This document shows positions 26,963 to 40,006 of a stretch of DNA of 64,000 nucleotides, piece by piece. This DNA comes from Sitta carolinensis (Eukaryota; Chordata; Aves; Passeriformes; Sittidae), in the NCBI GenBank assembly GCA_032173965.1, contig CM063284.1:130315125-130379124 (forward strand). Direction: 5' to 3'. Within the stretch, counting starts at the first letter, position 1; every line of letters begins with the position of its first letter. The notes beneath the pieces were generated by a model. That model did not search any database, had not been told where the DNA came from, and was given only the letters and a program-made list of their open reading frames with translations. The position numbers were made by a program, and so were the translations under genes.

Positions 26963-28671
26963 TAATTATTAAACATAGGAGACAAAATGTGCAGAAATAG
27001 TGATGAACTAGAACTATAAAATAGGATTTGCTTGTTTGGTTTCTCTACCCTCCTTCATTCATCTCAGTTTTAATCTAGATTCTCTAAGCACTGAGTGGAA
27101 TACAGTCCTTTATCTGTGAGCTCTCAGGAATGTAGAGCAACCAAATAGGACAGAAGTGAAATCTTCAAGCAGGGAATGTCCATGCATATTTCACAAGCTC
27201 AGGTGACCATGAGGAAGAAATCCACATGAGGCAGAATTGTCAATGGATACAGAAATAATTTTTTTCTCTGACCTTTCTTTTGTTCACCATGCCACTAAAC
27301 TGATTACTGTTTCATGAGGGTGTGCTCTTAATAGCTGCTCATTTAAAAATTTTGACTTAATAAAATCTACCTTGAAGATGAGATAAACATTACAGCAAAT
27401 ACTAAAAATTCTAAATAATTCACTTCAAAAATAACTAATGATGCTTGGACTTCAAAAGTACTGGTCAGGATGTGTAGAAGTGGACTGTGCATCACATTTT
27501 GAGTTGTATAATTTCTATGTTATATCTCTGAAACATAAATCCTACAGTAGACCACATGAAATCTCTTCACACTGAGAACGGCCATTGCAAAATTCTTCTG
27601 TATTACACTAGAAAAAATACTGTAATAAGTATAACTCTGTTGAATTAGAGCATATTATACAAAGAATACTGTTAAAAAGAGAGTTCAGTTTTCTGATGTG
27701 TTTTAGATCTTCGAACCCATCCTAGTAGCTCAAGTTTAAATTTTCCATGTGAACTTTTTCTTTCCTAAATCTTAGAAGGTGATGAGGTCCCATGCTTGTA
27801 GAGTATTTCAGACTTTCCATTTCTTTATTATGTGTGTATGATGTAAAGTGCTTTTATGTACAAAGTAAATAATGGCTTTTAGATATAAGCAGACAGATTT
27901 GTAAATTTAAATATTATTATGTATTTGTAACTGCAGCCAGATTATTTGATAATGCCCATGTCTGCCTACTCTCACAGAACATGTGAATGTTTTCATTTCA
28001 TTTTACAATGCTGTATTTCATGTATGTGTGCAAGCACTTGAAAATATTCTCACAGATGTACAGTATGATGAAGCCCATGTTCAGCCCTTAGAGTGGGTGA
28101 TAGACCCTTGACTTGGATATTCTCCTGGCAAAATTTATTGCTGATTATGGACAGAAATGAGTTTTTACATTAAACATACTCAACATGTCAGGTAATGCAT
28201 TTGGCCAAGGATGCCTACAATCAAAGGCATCTATCCTGGCAGCCTGGCACCAAGATGCTCAGCATGGTGCTTTAGAGATGCTGTGAGCTCCTGCAGCCTG
28301 GCAGAGGTCAGGCAAGTTCTTCAGGTGAGAACACGGGTGGGTAGAAGAAATGGTAGAAGTCACAGCACACCCCATTCCCACCAGTCCCACCTCATCTCTG
28401 GGTGCACACTGCCTCTGGTAAGCACAGCACATGGGTTTCCCTCATCTCTCTGGTTCAGGTTTGGTCTGCAGAGGGGTAAAGGAGAGAGAGCCTCTGCTTC
28501 GGTTCTTTACCCTAAGTGAAGCCAGAGAAAATAAAAGATTTGGTCAGTTTTGGACACAGCCTCCATCCCAGGCTGCCTGTTCTTGAAGCTTTGCTTGCTC
28601 TGGGTGGAGATGGTGGGAAAACATCATGGTGAGCTACATTTTCTGAAAACATGCACTTGTGCATTCATGCC

Positions 28672-28689
28672 CACACACACACACACACT
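28672..28689. repeat. (CA)n microsatellite
   Basis: Nine CA dinucleotides in tandem. Confidence 0.9.
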
Positions 28690-30269
28690 GCAGGGCCCTT
28701 CCTGCAGCCAGGTGTTTCACTGCAGACACCTCGGTGAGATGAGGATGGGGCAGGGAGAGCAGGGCCATCACTTTAGTCAGAAGCCTCCAGGACAGAAACA
28801 GTAAGTGCCCACTAAAGTAGGTGAGTGTACCAGCAGGGTGGATGTGACAATTATGGGGTTATTCAGGAAAAAACCATGTTTCCCAGACTTGCCTGGGTCT
28901 TACCCCAGCTTGTCACTCACTGTGGCCTTACATACCCCATGGCATGCATATTTTTGTTTCATTAACCATCATCCATTCTGACTCACAGCAGCATGGCCAT
29001 AAAACAAAGGTCTGGTTTCCTTGCACCCTTTTCCTGCAACCTCAGCCCCATCCTGCTCAGTGTGGGGTGGGGCAACCAGCACAGAGGGACTGCCACAAGT
29101 AGGGGATTAATGGTGTCTGAATGCACTCCAGCACTAAAAGCCATTGGTGGGACACTGAGGCTGTGCTGCACTGAGGGGCAGAGAGCACCTTTGGGAGATT
29201 TATTCCCCTTCTTAGACCTTCATAATTTTTTTTCCTTACCTTTGCAGAAAAGAAATTCAATAAATCACCAAGAAATGCCTCATACACTCACAAGGAAAAA
29301 CCATTACCTGCACATTTTCTGCATGCATACAGCATTGTATCTACATTACAAATGTCACAAACATGTCTTAGAATCTGTCTGATTCATTTTTTCCAGATGG
29401 CAGAAAAACAGCTTTCTACAGCTGTTCCCTAAAACATATTTTTACTTAAGTAATGGTGTTTTGCTGAACAATGGTACTCATAAACAAGTAATAATGTTCA
29501 GACCCATTTTGCACTGTTTTAACTGACTACCCAAGACACAGAGAAGTGATGAATTTTGCTTACAGGATCTGTTCTTTTCTTTGCTTCATGGTGTAATTGA
29601 TGCTCACAAAAATTATGTAGAACGGGTTGTCAGATGTGACAGCATTTATTCTGTACCCTGAGTACAGGCTTTGAATTTAATTTGGTTATATTTTTAAATA
29701 AAGTAGCACTGAGCTGGAGAAAGAGAATTTTGAGTATCAAAAATCCTGAGATATTTTATTTTGATAATTTCAAGACTTTAAAAAATGCTCTTGAAAATAA
29801 GGTCTTGAAATACATGTTTTCCTGTATAATGCTTTATTCTGCATATCAGAATTTTCTGGGAAAAAATACTTTCATTACATGTCTCAATTAATTCAATTTG
29901 ATATAGAAAGGGCATTTAAACCTCTTGAAAATATTGTGTATGGCTTTACAAAAGTTCTGAAATATAATCAGGGGACTTATGAGGAACCATAGTCAGAGGC
30001 AAGTAAAGAGAATCACAGGCCTGCCTTTAGCAGTTAGGGCATGTCCATCTTTGTATTTCTGGAGGAAATAAGTCCTCAAATCTTTCACTTCCACCTTCTA
30101 TTTTCCATCCTCCCATATTCCAGTTCCCTGAAATCATGGCTAAAGAAATCATTACTATATGAGTGTCAAGCTGACAAAACAATCCCTTATAAAAAACAAA
30201 CAAAACAATGCTTAAAAAATTTCCTTCTGAGCCTGTCTTCTTTTATTGGGACAAATATTTTTTTTTCTT

Positions 30270-30312
30270 CTTTGTGCTGCATTTCCTTATCTCTAAAATG
30301 GAGTATGTGGTC
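30270..30312 (+). repeat. MIR-like core relic
   Basis: 'gctgcatttccttatctcta' followed by 'aaatggagta' resembles the conserved MIR block (cagtttcctcatctgtaaaatggg) in the sense orientation. Only this core is recognisable. Confidence 0.35.
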
Positions 30313-33300
30313 CTGGTGCTTGTAGGAAATGATTTAGTCTCTCCTACTGCAAGTTCAACTTGCACAAAAAATGGGCTAGACCATCAGTGGGCGCAATGTG
30401 GAGAAGGTCAAATTACAAGATTGGGTTTTGCATGAAAATACCAATTTGCTGAAATCCAGATTTCTGACCAGCTGCTCAAATTTTTTCAGCCAGAATAAAA
30501 CTGCTGGTTAAAAGCAGTAAGATCAAGCATCTACCTACTGTGGAGAATTTTATTACAGAGATGAAAACACTGCAGAAAATTTGGAGGACATTGAACAATG
30601 TGCAGCATTTGCAGGAAGTAAGACACCTTTAGGAAGCCTCATTCTCAGGAATCTTTGCTGAAAGGTAAATTTATTAAAAAATATAAACTCTATTTTGTTG
30701 CTGCAAAGCATAACCTCCTGTCAGAAAAGGCAAGAAGTGCTGTATATGCTCAGTCTGGCCTCACTAATGGCTTGTTGTGCTAAAGGAACATAAGTTGTTC
30801 CTTCATGCACAGTTGAAAGTGGCTCAGAGATGGGGGTACAGCGTAGCATTGCCATGAAGAAAGTGAAAGGCACATTTGGCACTAATTTACCCTGTTTTCA
30901 ACCCCAAAACTTCAGCTTTTGCCTCGACAACCCTACACCACATGTTCACAAAGCATTACAGCTATCTGGAACATGTTAAGAAAACAAACACATACCAATA
31001 AATGTATCTCATGTGGACTAATACTAATTTTACCATGTTTTGAAGAAAAAATCTGCAGGACTCTGCAATTGCTTCCTCCCCTTTTTGACTTTGTTGGTTT
31101 TCTGGGAGGTTCTCCCTGTGCTGTATCTTTCTGGGCCTGTTCACATCCTTCCCACAGCTGGATGGAAGATGTTGGAAGACAGCAATACACCCAAGGGGTG
31201 AATTTTGGATCAGCATGGGAAGATAATGCTGAGGCATCCATGCTCCTGCTGCCTGTTTATGCAGCACTTCCACCTCTCCAGGTTTCCCCTGCAACACCTG
31301 TACTCACAGTCATTTTTGTAGACAGTGGAAAGTCTATTTTGGGGCTATAATACAGCATGAATTTATTCACTACACCCTTAAGAGGATGCTGCAATTTTCA
31401 CTGTTCACAGCACACACTCAGGCTTGGCTTTCTGGAAAGAATCTTCCAGTTGTTGATGACTTGGTCAAAAATACTGACACACTCTCAAAGTTAGTGACAC
31501 TGTATTTTTGAAGCAATTATCTTTTTGTTTACCTAAATCTAGGTCCAGTGAGGTCTAATTTGGATGTTTTTGAGATAATAATTTGAAAAGAAATTAACAA
31601 AATGCATTGCTGAAGTTGAATTTTCTTAATTGGTTTGCTGACTGTTAGAGACTGCAAAGCCCAGCTTTCTTCCACTCCAGAGAATGTCATACCAGTTTAC
31701 CAAGTCTTTTTGTTAGAACATGAGAATTTTCAAGTAATTAAAAATATTACTGTTTGTGTGGCATGATTAATTTCCAGAGGACTAATGGAGATTTTGCTAA
31801 GGCAAAGTGGCTTCTGAGGATCCAGACATCGGGTAATCCAGCAGCAACCTGTGAAAGGGAATCTGTCTCCTGAGCACATGAATTGAAATATTGGTGCATG
31901 TTTTGGTTACACCAAAGGTCTCTTGGTTCTCTGTTGTTGGTTGTTAGAAGCTCTAGAATTCTTTTTTTCCCAGTCCTGTGTCTGCATTGCACACACAAAT
32001 TTGCAGTATGGCACAGTAGAGGTAATCCATGTGCCTAATGATGGGAAAAGTATCAGTGGCATTAATGGCAGAATTATGCTAACACAGGTTTTTATAAACT
32101 TTATAAATGCACTTCTACAATTTTGTGGGGTTGAATTCTGACCTTAAGGTAAGGCCTTAAGACCATATGGAACTTCTGTGATCAGGCAAATGCAGAAGAC
32201 ATAGGATCCTTGCTTTTCAGCCCACAATCAGGTTTGCTCATGCACTGCTTCATTTGCAGCCCCAAGCAATTCCCATTAGCTTTAGCAAAGGTAAATGGTT
32301 GAGTGCCACAGAGTTAGGCCACGTTAATCTCACCTTTTCCCATGTGAGCTTTAACAAATAGAAATGAAAACAGTTGAGAGAAAATACTGGTCTTCTGGGA
32401 GAAGAACAGGTTCTGCCTGCTGGTCCCAGAGGGAATATATAACACCAGGATTAGAGTTGCTGAGGAGTGGCTTAATGAAGCAGGCTGGCTCAAAGCTGGT
32501 TCATGGTTGTACACATGGGAATAGCATCTGCATACCAATAGAGCAAGGCAGTCCATTGTCTTTAGCTAAGAACCAATCAAGTAAAATCAAAACAGTGTCT
32601 TAATACATTAAAAATTTACCATTTTTAAAATTTGGACTTAAGCACAGATTTATTTATCTTATATGTAGATGTAAGGAATAAAGCCTGATAGTTTTAGAGG
32701 GTGAATTGGATGGATGTTGTGTGCTGCTCTCCTGAGCCGGCAGAAACTGGCCTGTAAGAAAAGGATATCTCTGCAAAGCAGTTGGCTGTCCGCTTCTTTG
32801 GCAAAGGGACTTCAGGTAGTCTTGCTCAGGTACACCACTGCACATATCCTTGCATTTAGATGGGGCCATTCCTGGACCTGCAGCCCCAGGTAATGCAGCA
32901 GCTCTTGTGTTATCAATCGTGTTAGAAAATCACCTTCTCAAACTGAATCAGCTCCATTTTAAAGCAGTTTACTCTCTTTAGAAGTGTGTGCCAGAAACTC
33001 ATTACCATATGACAGCTAAAGCCTTTTAATTACCCTCATCCATGTATTTGAGGCTAATTTTCTATAAATTAATTATTGTATTAGTTTTACCTTTTCATCA
33101 TCTTATGTATTCCACAGCATTTACTGTCTCTAAAGACAAAGTAATATTGACATAACTTTCATCTGCCTTCCTCCCCCATTTTCTCCCTGTCAGTCCCTTG
33201 CACCCATGCCTTGCTTGGGTGTGCACTGGCCTTGTCTGTGCCTGGTGGCTCCCTGTGTCCAAGGAACTGGCACTGCCTACAAAAGTGCTATGTGCTTACC

Positions 33301-34251
33301 TATGCTGTTGCATGCTTTCATGCACACTTCTGACCATTCTGCCAGACTGCTCCTGGACAGAAGGTGTCATGATCCAGGGCATGCTGTTCCAGTTGGTACC
33401 AAAAGTGTAGGTATCAAAACCTAGGTGTGCCTAAGTTGCTGGTATAGCTGTATTCTCATAGTGACTTCCTCACACCAGTATTTCTCAGGTCTGCATTACT
33501 GCCATTGGTAGAGGTGAGGTCTGCACCTCCATGGTGGGAGGTACTGTCATAATGCTGGAAATTTTGTCGATAACATCATTTGCTGGATAGAAAGGGAGAT
33601 AAAAGGAGAGAAATAAGAATTTGAAAGGGGAGTAAATTAATGCAGGTTGTTGTAAATTATCAGCTGTCCAAAAAAAAAAAAAAAAAAAAAAAGGTTGCAT
33701 TCAACAAATGTATTTTGTTTGAAACCTTCTTCTATTTACATTCAATTTTTTTTCCTACCTTAATCCTGAAGTTTGCTGATACTTGGACAGGTGTATGTGC
33801 TAATACCCTCAGACCAAAGTACAGTCTGCAGTTTATCTATCTGGAAAACCCTTCAAGTGCCAATTGAGAGAAGAAAGTTTGGTTCTGAGCTACACTGAAT
33901 CATTCTCCTCTCTCAATGAGCCAAGTGTGTGTGGGAATACCAAACACAGAAAAATGCCATTTAGAGGGAAAGGAGAACATATTGGACTTGATGTATCTGT
34001 TTTGGTAACACAGTCTCAGTTATGATTTATTATGGGAAATACCTATCCATTTTCTGAGACAAAATCAGAGTTGTTGTTCCTGAAATGACCATTTCTCTTT
34101 CTTGTATAGTTGGAGTATAGCAATTCTTAGTGTAAGTGGGAGGTCTTCAATAAAGTCTGACATGATACAGGCTATTGCTAAAGCTAGAACATACAGGATG
34201 AATAAATAAAAAATATGTCTGTTGTTTTTAAAAGGAAAATTAATCCCCTCT
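30313..34251. other. Unique AT-rich sequence, no gene seen
   Basis: Plus-strand frames of up to 143 codons (30919-31350) overlap minus-strand frames of 102-111 codons in the same interval, which argues for low stop density rather than coding. There is no splice support. A poly-A tract lies at 33670-33692. Confidence 0.5.
33670..33692. repeat. Poly-A tract (23 nt)
   Basis: An A homopolymer with no recognised retrocopy upstream of it. Confidence 0.95.
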
Positions 34252-34783
34252 TGTGGGAACACAGGACATCCCTCTGACTGTCCTGGAAAATTTATAAGTC
34301 ACAAGAATTTAAATAGAATGATAGTTAACATATCATGGGGTGAAAAAGTAGAATTTTGGGGGTTTAGAATGTGAGCTTAAGGGGCAAAGATGGAGAATTT
34401 AGGGTGTCCCTGGCCTTCATCTTTTGTACTTCATCTTATGCTGTGGTGGTGGCACTTTTTAATTGGTTTAGAGTAAAGGTACACTCTCTAATATGGTTGA
34501 TAGGTATTGGAGAGTTATTGTAAATAAAGTATACGTAATTTTTAGTAAAAGAAGTAAACACCGCCCCAAGGGCGGGGAGTTTGACACAACCTGGCCTGCA
34601 AGAAAGGTCTCAGCAGGCCAGAGCCACAAATGTAACAAGATAACAAGAATAAACTGTCCTTGAACAAGAGAACAGAAAATCTCGGCCTCATCTTCAGATG
34701 CAGGGCTCAGGGAAACAGAGACTTTAACAAATTCAGGTACAGGACAACAACAAAAAACATTTTTTTTTTTAAAAAACCTGACA
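34252..34783 (-). mobile_element. Probable ERV LTR, minus strand, with polypurine tract
   Basis: On the minus strand a purine run (GGAGGGGGAA, plus-strand 34784-34793) directly precedes TGTCAGG. This is the arrangement of a retroviral polypurine tract followed by the start of a 3' LTR. The opposite end, at plus-strand 34252, reads TGTGGGAA, giving a TG...CA element of 532 bp. The interior matches my memory of a passerine ERV family. It includes a perfect 6-bp GC-rich hairpin (CCGCCC-CAA-GGGCGG, 34561-34575). The two AATAAA hexamers (about 34525 and 34651) lie on the opposite strand, so orientation and exact ends are uncertain. No target duplication was found. Confidence 0.45.
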
Positions 34784-36300
34784 TTCCCCCTCCAAGCTGT
34801 AGGGTATACACTCCTCTCTGGTTGGTAAGGTATAGCTGAAAGATCAGGTTAATGGAAAGGAAAGCTCTACAATTTTTCCTGATTTTTTTTTCTGTTTGGG
34901 CATGTTTCAAAATGATCATCGGCACACATGAGCATAATCAGTACTCTTTGCAAAGACTAATGGATCTAGTGGCACATATTCAGTATCTATGCATTTCTCA
35001 AATTGCCACATCTGCAGGGAAAAAAAGCGTTGAGTCTCTCTATCCATTACTGGTGTCAGGCTTGTACAAAGCTGTGTTTTACACAGCTCAGATTGTTCAG
35101 ATGCACCACTTAAGCAGTCATGAGTAGGATGAAGTGTGGGGGACAGAGAGGGAATGTTTTACAGAATGAAGGGCTTCAGGGAAAGGACTGGAAATGGAAA
35201 AACATCCATGATGGACTGTGCTTCTCTAGCTGTCAGATGCTGCTTGGAAGTCAACCAGAATGTCTAGAAAAAGCAGTTTTTTCATATCCTGGTGACTAAG
35301 TTCTTCCTTCATTTTTTCCCCCTCCAATGTTTTTTAAAATCTTTTACATTTCAATTATACAAAAATTGAGTGTTATGGGAAAAATTCCTTTTTCTAAACA
35401 CAAAGTTTTGTCTTCTACCAACCAGGGCAAATTTAGAATTGATGCTGACATTGAAGAAGCTGCGCACACAGAGAAAGCAAAAAATTTACCAAAGCACCTC
35501 TAGAAATCAATTTGTGTTTTAAGTTTTGGTTTCTAAGATTATGATTATTATTTTCTGTTATTTCAGGCCCTAGGCAACAGTGAAATAGTTCTGGGAATGG
35601 GACTAGTGATGGCAATTCCATGTGTAGACTAAATAGGTGGGGCAGCTGAATAGGAAAAAGATTGCAACATGCAAGGCAGAGAGGGGTGATGTTTAGAGCT
35701 GAGCACGTCTCTTGGATTCCACAGCATTAACCACAACCTTAGTTTCTCTCACCTACATCTTGCACATGTGAAAGTATCACCAGTCCCATCACTGCAGGTT
35801 GCAGCTACCCATGGGTCTGAGGCACCTGCTGTTTCCTGCTGCCAGGAATGAGATTCCTGGCACACTGCCCCACTGAACACCAGATCCTTGTCTAGATGAC
35901 TGCACTGATGCTGAAAATGTCTGCCTAGTCTCCTGGCTTGAAAAATTGATGTTGCTAAAAGAAAATAAACTTTGTTTTGTTGTTTTTTTAAAATGTCTTC
36001 TGTCTGAAATTTGATTTTCACTTGATTAGTAACAAAGATGTACATGGTTCCTCCACTCTATCTACTGCTGGATTGCTGCATCTGTTGCAGCAGATTCTCA
36101 GGAAGTCCCGGGTCTCGTGGATGTGGATATAAAGATTGGAGCCATCTCAACATCTTTCTGGCTTCTTCTCATCAGCACTGAGAATTCAGGTCTCCAGAGA
36201 CCTCTTGGAATTCCCTGAAAATTGACTTTCTTATCAAGATGTTATGTAAACTCTCAGTACTGTGTGTAAGATATGATATCTTTATAGCTTTATCTCTCCA
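34784..36300. other. Mostly unique sequence; left edge may be ERV remnant
   Basis: If the LTR call is right, the first bases right of 34783 are its polypurine tract and a remnant of internal ERV sequence, whose extent I cannot determine. The rest shows no gene. A TATAAAG motif at 36129 lies about 110 bases upstream of the ATG (36239) whose frame runs into copy B of the duplicated segment. Confidence 0.4.
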
Positions 36301-36364
36301 ATTGTTTCTGATCTGGCTGGGGTTTGCCACAGAGGATGTTTATTTGCCACTGGACATAAAAGCA
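36301..36364 (+). repeat. Duplicated 64-bp segment, copy B (exon-like)
   Basis: Gap-free partner of 24015-24078 (56/64 identical, same strand, 12.3 kb apart). The acceptor-like sequence is kept (pyrimidine-rich, then GCCACAG ending at 36332), and so is the frame after it (E-D-V-Y-L-P-L-D-I-K-A). Upstream, the frame is open from an ATG at 36239 through a hydrophobic run. The frame closes at 36445. The shared acceptor and reading frame suggest an exon duplication or a low-copy repeat carrying a coding segment. No family is recognised. Confidence 0.5.
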
Positions 36365-39300
36365 TCAAAGAGAGAATACACCTTTGTTACGTTCCAGATC
36401 ACTGGAGAAAGATGTCAAACAGGATCACTTAGAGGAGCTCTCTAAGGCCAAAACAAATCTGTGATGTGCAAACTTGGTTCTACAGGCAGTTTAGGAATTT
36501 AGTTCTTCTTCAGGTGGCTCCAGACATTGCAAATAAAGTAAGTGGGATGGTATAGACACTGTAGATAATGGTCCAGCTTCTTTTCAGTAGCCTGTGACTG
36601 CCCTCCTGATATAAGAGAAGAAACCACAATGCTGTGTGCCACACCACATCATGTGTTTGCTGCTGCATCTATGCTCATTCAAAACACTTCCCTTCGATCA
36701 GTAACTTTTGATAGCTGTTATGGAGGTATCAAAATTCAAATTGCTGAATTTTAGTCATATGCCCCATTTGTCAGTAGTGGTTGACACTGATCTTTCTTTG
36801 TTGGAGCAGCCAAATCATTTGCAGTGTGCCATTGTGTGGATTTGTGAGGGCTGTGTCTTTTCTTCCACTAGTTAGTAATTCGCAGAGCTTATGGATGTGT
36901 GTTAGTGTTGCTGTAATTACCCATTAATCATTATTACACACAAAGTCATTGCTGACTTAGTGTACTCTGGGTTTTCATTTGCATGCTTATTATGTCCAAC
37001 TTAGTCTCACCGGTGATGCTTAAAACTTCTGCCAGGTCTGGATCAGGTGGGATACACTCAAATCCTTCCCATTTGCCATGCTCTGACAGACATGTAATGA
37101 TTTGTTATTTTAAACAAGTAGCACAGCTTTTGCTGACTCACCTGGCTACTTTCTGTGCTGCTGAAATGTATGTTGTTCATCTACCAATTGCACATCAATT
37201 TTTGTAAAAAAAAAATCTTTAAATCTAAGAATGTGCTATTGTGTTGGTCTCTGGCAAGGGACCTTAGGTCTCTGCCTTAGGGTGGAGACCTACCTGTAAA
37301 TTCAATGTAGTGTTGACACACTTGCTCTTCTGTCACCCATCCCACCCACACCACTCCCTCTTCAGCCACTTCCACAGATTTACTGACTGATTGCATTTTG
37401 GATTCTTCTCTTGCTTTTCCAGGATGTAGTTTACTGCACAGTATCTATCTGCAGCAGTTCTGTTGCTCAGTACAGATGCAGGAGGCGTTCTTCACTGACA
37501 CAAATGTTTTTCTGTGCTGTATCTCTGTGGATGTAACCATGCTGGACAGCAGTCACGTGAGACTCCTTGGGAGCAGAAAGTGCAGCAGCTCTGGCTTGCT
37601 GATCCCTGTGCCAGCAAATATATGTATTTTAAGAGAAACATAAGCAGAGCTTGTCCTAGTTATAGGGCAGCTGGGGAGATGCAGCTGAACTTACACGACA
37701 GTCAGCCTTCTTGGTAGATGCCTGGGGTAGCAGCCAGGCAACTCAGGTTTAATTTACAGTTAAGTCATCTAAGTTTATTTCTCAGAAAATACATATTTTA
37801 AAAATTCTGAAATTAAAACATGGTTAAAACTCTCTACAATAAACAGAAGTCTTCAGAGGAAAGAATAACTGCCAGCTTTGCTTTTTGTTCAAGCTGTAAT
37901 AGATTTGAAGTTTATTTTATACTCAAGGCTTAAAAGATGCTTGAGACAGTTCTTCAAAAGGAGCTGCACATCTGTGAAAGCACTCGTTGAAAACTTCAGA
38001 TAATGTTCAATCTGGGTTGGATGCCCCAGAGATCAAGTCAAAGAGAGAAGTGATTGTTTTGCTTTTGATATTTATACCCAAGCCCCTTAAAATGGGTGAC
38101 ATTTCAGCTGCAGGCACATTATCAGTAGCCTGAGATCAGAATAGCTGTCAAGTACTTTCAATTTGGAATAAAAACCAAACAAGCAGTGGAGGTCATGAGT
38201 TAAAGATTTAGGACATGCTGTTAAACTTCTCAAACCTTGTTCTCCCACAGAAAGGAAGCTGTAATAGCTCTCCATATAACTTATATATCATGGTGGTGAA
38301 GGAAGCCCTAACAGACCAACCAGTATTCAAGAGAATGGTTCTGCTGTGTAATTATTTGAAAAATGAAACTCTGTAGGACTGGGAGATTAACAAGGAAGAT
38401 TGATTTTTCTCAGGGTTCTCATATCTATGTCTTCAACAGAGTCTGTGTGAAACTGGTCTCTCCCCAGCCTCACAAGATGGGACCAGAATGCCTTCATGAT
38501 GACTCTATTGAGCCTCCTGCATCATGCAGTCTGGGACTTCCTGGTGCAGAGGGGCAACTTGCATTTTGCATTTCAGGGGCCTAGTTTTTCTTTTCAAAAC
38601 TTCAGAATTCTTACATGTCAAGGTGAGACAAATCTATTGAATTTTGTCTTAATGATAATTTCCTCTCAAAGACATTTTTGTTAGGAATCACAGAGGATTT
38701 TGTTGGTGCTGAAAGGAGAGGAAGCCCCTCCACCACATTTTGGCTGAACGAAGAATCCATGACATCTGCTTGTCTTAATTACCCTGTGTTGGTCTGTAGA
38801 TGAGTGCTGAGGATTTATGTCTTCCAAAGCATGCCTGGTATCTCCAACACTACCTTCTGACCTATCAAATCTCAATCCTTCCACTGTAAGCTTCTTTGTT
38901 TTGAAGGTCCTGGAAGACTCCAGATGTTCATATCCCATCCTGATGCCTTCTAGGCACTCAGAATAATTTTATTTTCATAGAGGGTTTTTTGTTTGGTTTG
39001 GGCTTTTTAATGTTTGTTTGGGATTTTTTTTTGTAGTTCTTTTTTTTTTTTTTTTTTGTTGTTTGTTTGCTTGGTTTGTTTGTGGTGTTTTTGGTTGGTT
39101 GGTTGGTTTATTTTTTTGTTTGTTTTGGTTTTTAACTACCAGTTAGGAATTCACTGTTAGGAATCAAGGGAAACAGTAACCTATTCCAAGCAGCCCTTGC
39201 AGGTCCTATCTTCAGTGTGAGAAATCCCTTCGCTTTCTTTCAGTGAACAAACTTCACCCAGTCAAGAAGGATTTCAGGTCTTCTTTTGTGTAATCCCCTG

Positions 39301-40006
39301 TTCTGGCAGCCAGACAAATTTAGCAGATCTTAATGAAAATAATTTACTTCTGTTCACAAGCTATGAATGAAGATATTTCTCAACCCCTCTGTAGATCTTC
39401 ACAAGCTTTGTGTGTTTCTATCACAGTATTTGAAGGTGTATCAGGCAAGTAACACCAGGTACCACTGGTGTGAAAACTTCACATAGCCTGCCAAAAGTGC
39501 GCTGATTGTCCAAATGTCCGTAACACAGACATCACAAGGCAGGTGGAGTTTCCTGATTCCTCGAGGTCCCGAAGTGTGCTGTCTAGTCAACACACTCTAC
39601 CCTGCTGCAGAGCCTAGAAGAGCTTTGGTTATCTGAAGTGTTGTTATGGAGGTCACTGAGCTCAGCTTCCAGCATTCACTGCATAATCCTTTCTTTCTTT
39701 TCCTTGGCTTGCAGGAAAAATGTATCGGTAGTTTGTTTTCTCTTAGAGCCCTTTATTCCACTAGTCCTCTGTGCATATGCAATAACTTATCGATGCTGGT
39801 CTGTGGAGACCTGACAGTTAAGGGTAGGTGAGCAGTAGCAGTCTCTTGTCTGGGATGGAGAGTGTGTAGGGAGCTCCCTGTATTGATCTTCCAGGTCTTA
39901 GGAGAAAGTGTTGGGTTCTCCATGTCCTTTACTGGGGAGAAGAAAAAATCTTTCTGTGAAATCCCTCATAGAAATATTATACATTCAGTGGAGTGGCTTC
40001 TTAGGC
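36365..40006. other. Unique sequence, no gene seen
   Basis: Apart from the T/G-rich tract at 38984-39134, I recognise no repeat, gene or RNA. All frames are under 90 codons. Confidence 0.6.
38984..39134. repeat. T/G-rich low-complexity tract
   Basis: Irregular (GTTT)n, (GGTT)n and T-homopolymer blocks, including a T run of about 20 bases near 39039-39058. It is nearly free of A and C throughout, giving about 150 bases of strong strand asymmetry. Confidence 0.9.

Larger units (their letters stand above)
26825..30269. other. Unique sequence, no gene seen
   Basis: It contains a (GAA)n run (26943-26962) and a (CA)n run (28672-28689). A strong plus-strand acceptor-like tract ends at 29247 (T-rich, TTTGCAG), but no donor follows within the open frame. 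I recognise no gene or mobile element. Confidence 0.55.

Noticed and set aside
29221..29247. Strong splice acceptor
   Set aside because: No suitable donor follows, so no exon can be drawn.
32143..32161. Inverted repeat CTTAAGG...CCTTAAG
   Set aside because: Seven-base arms are expected by chance in a window of this size.
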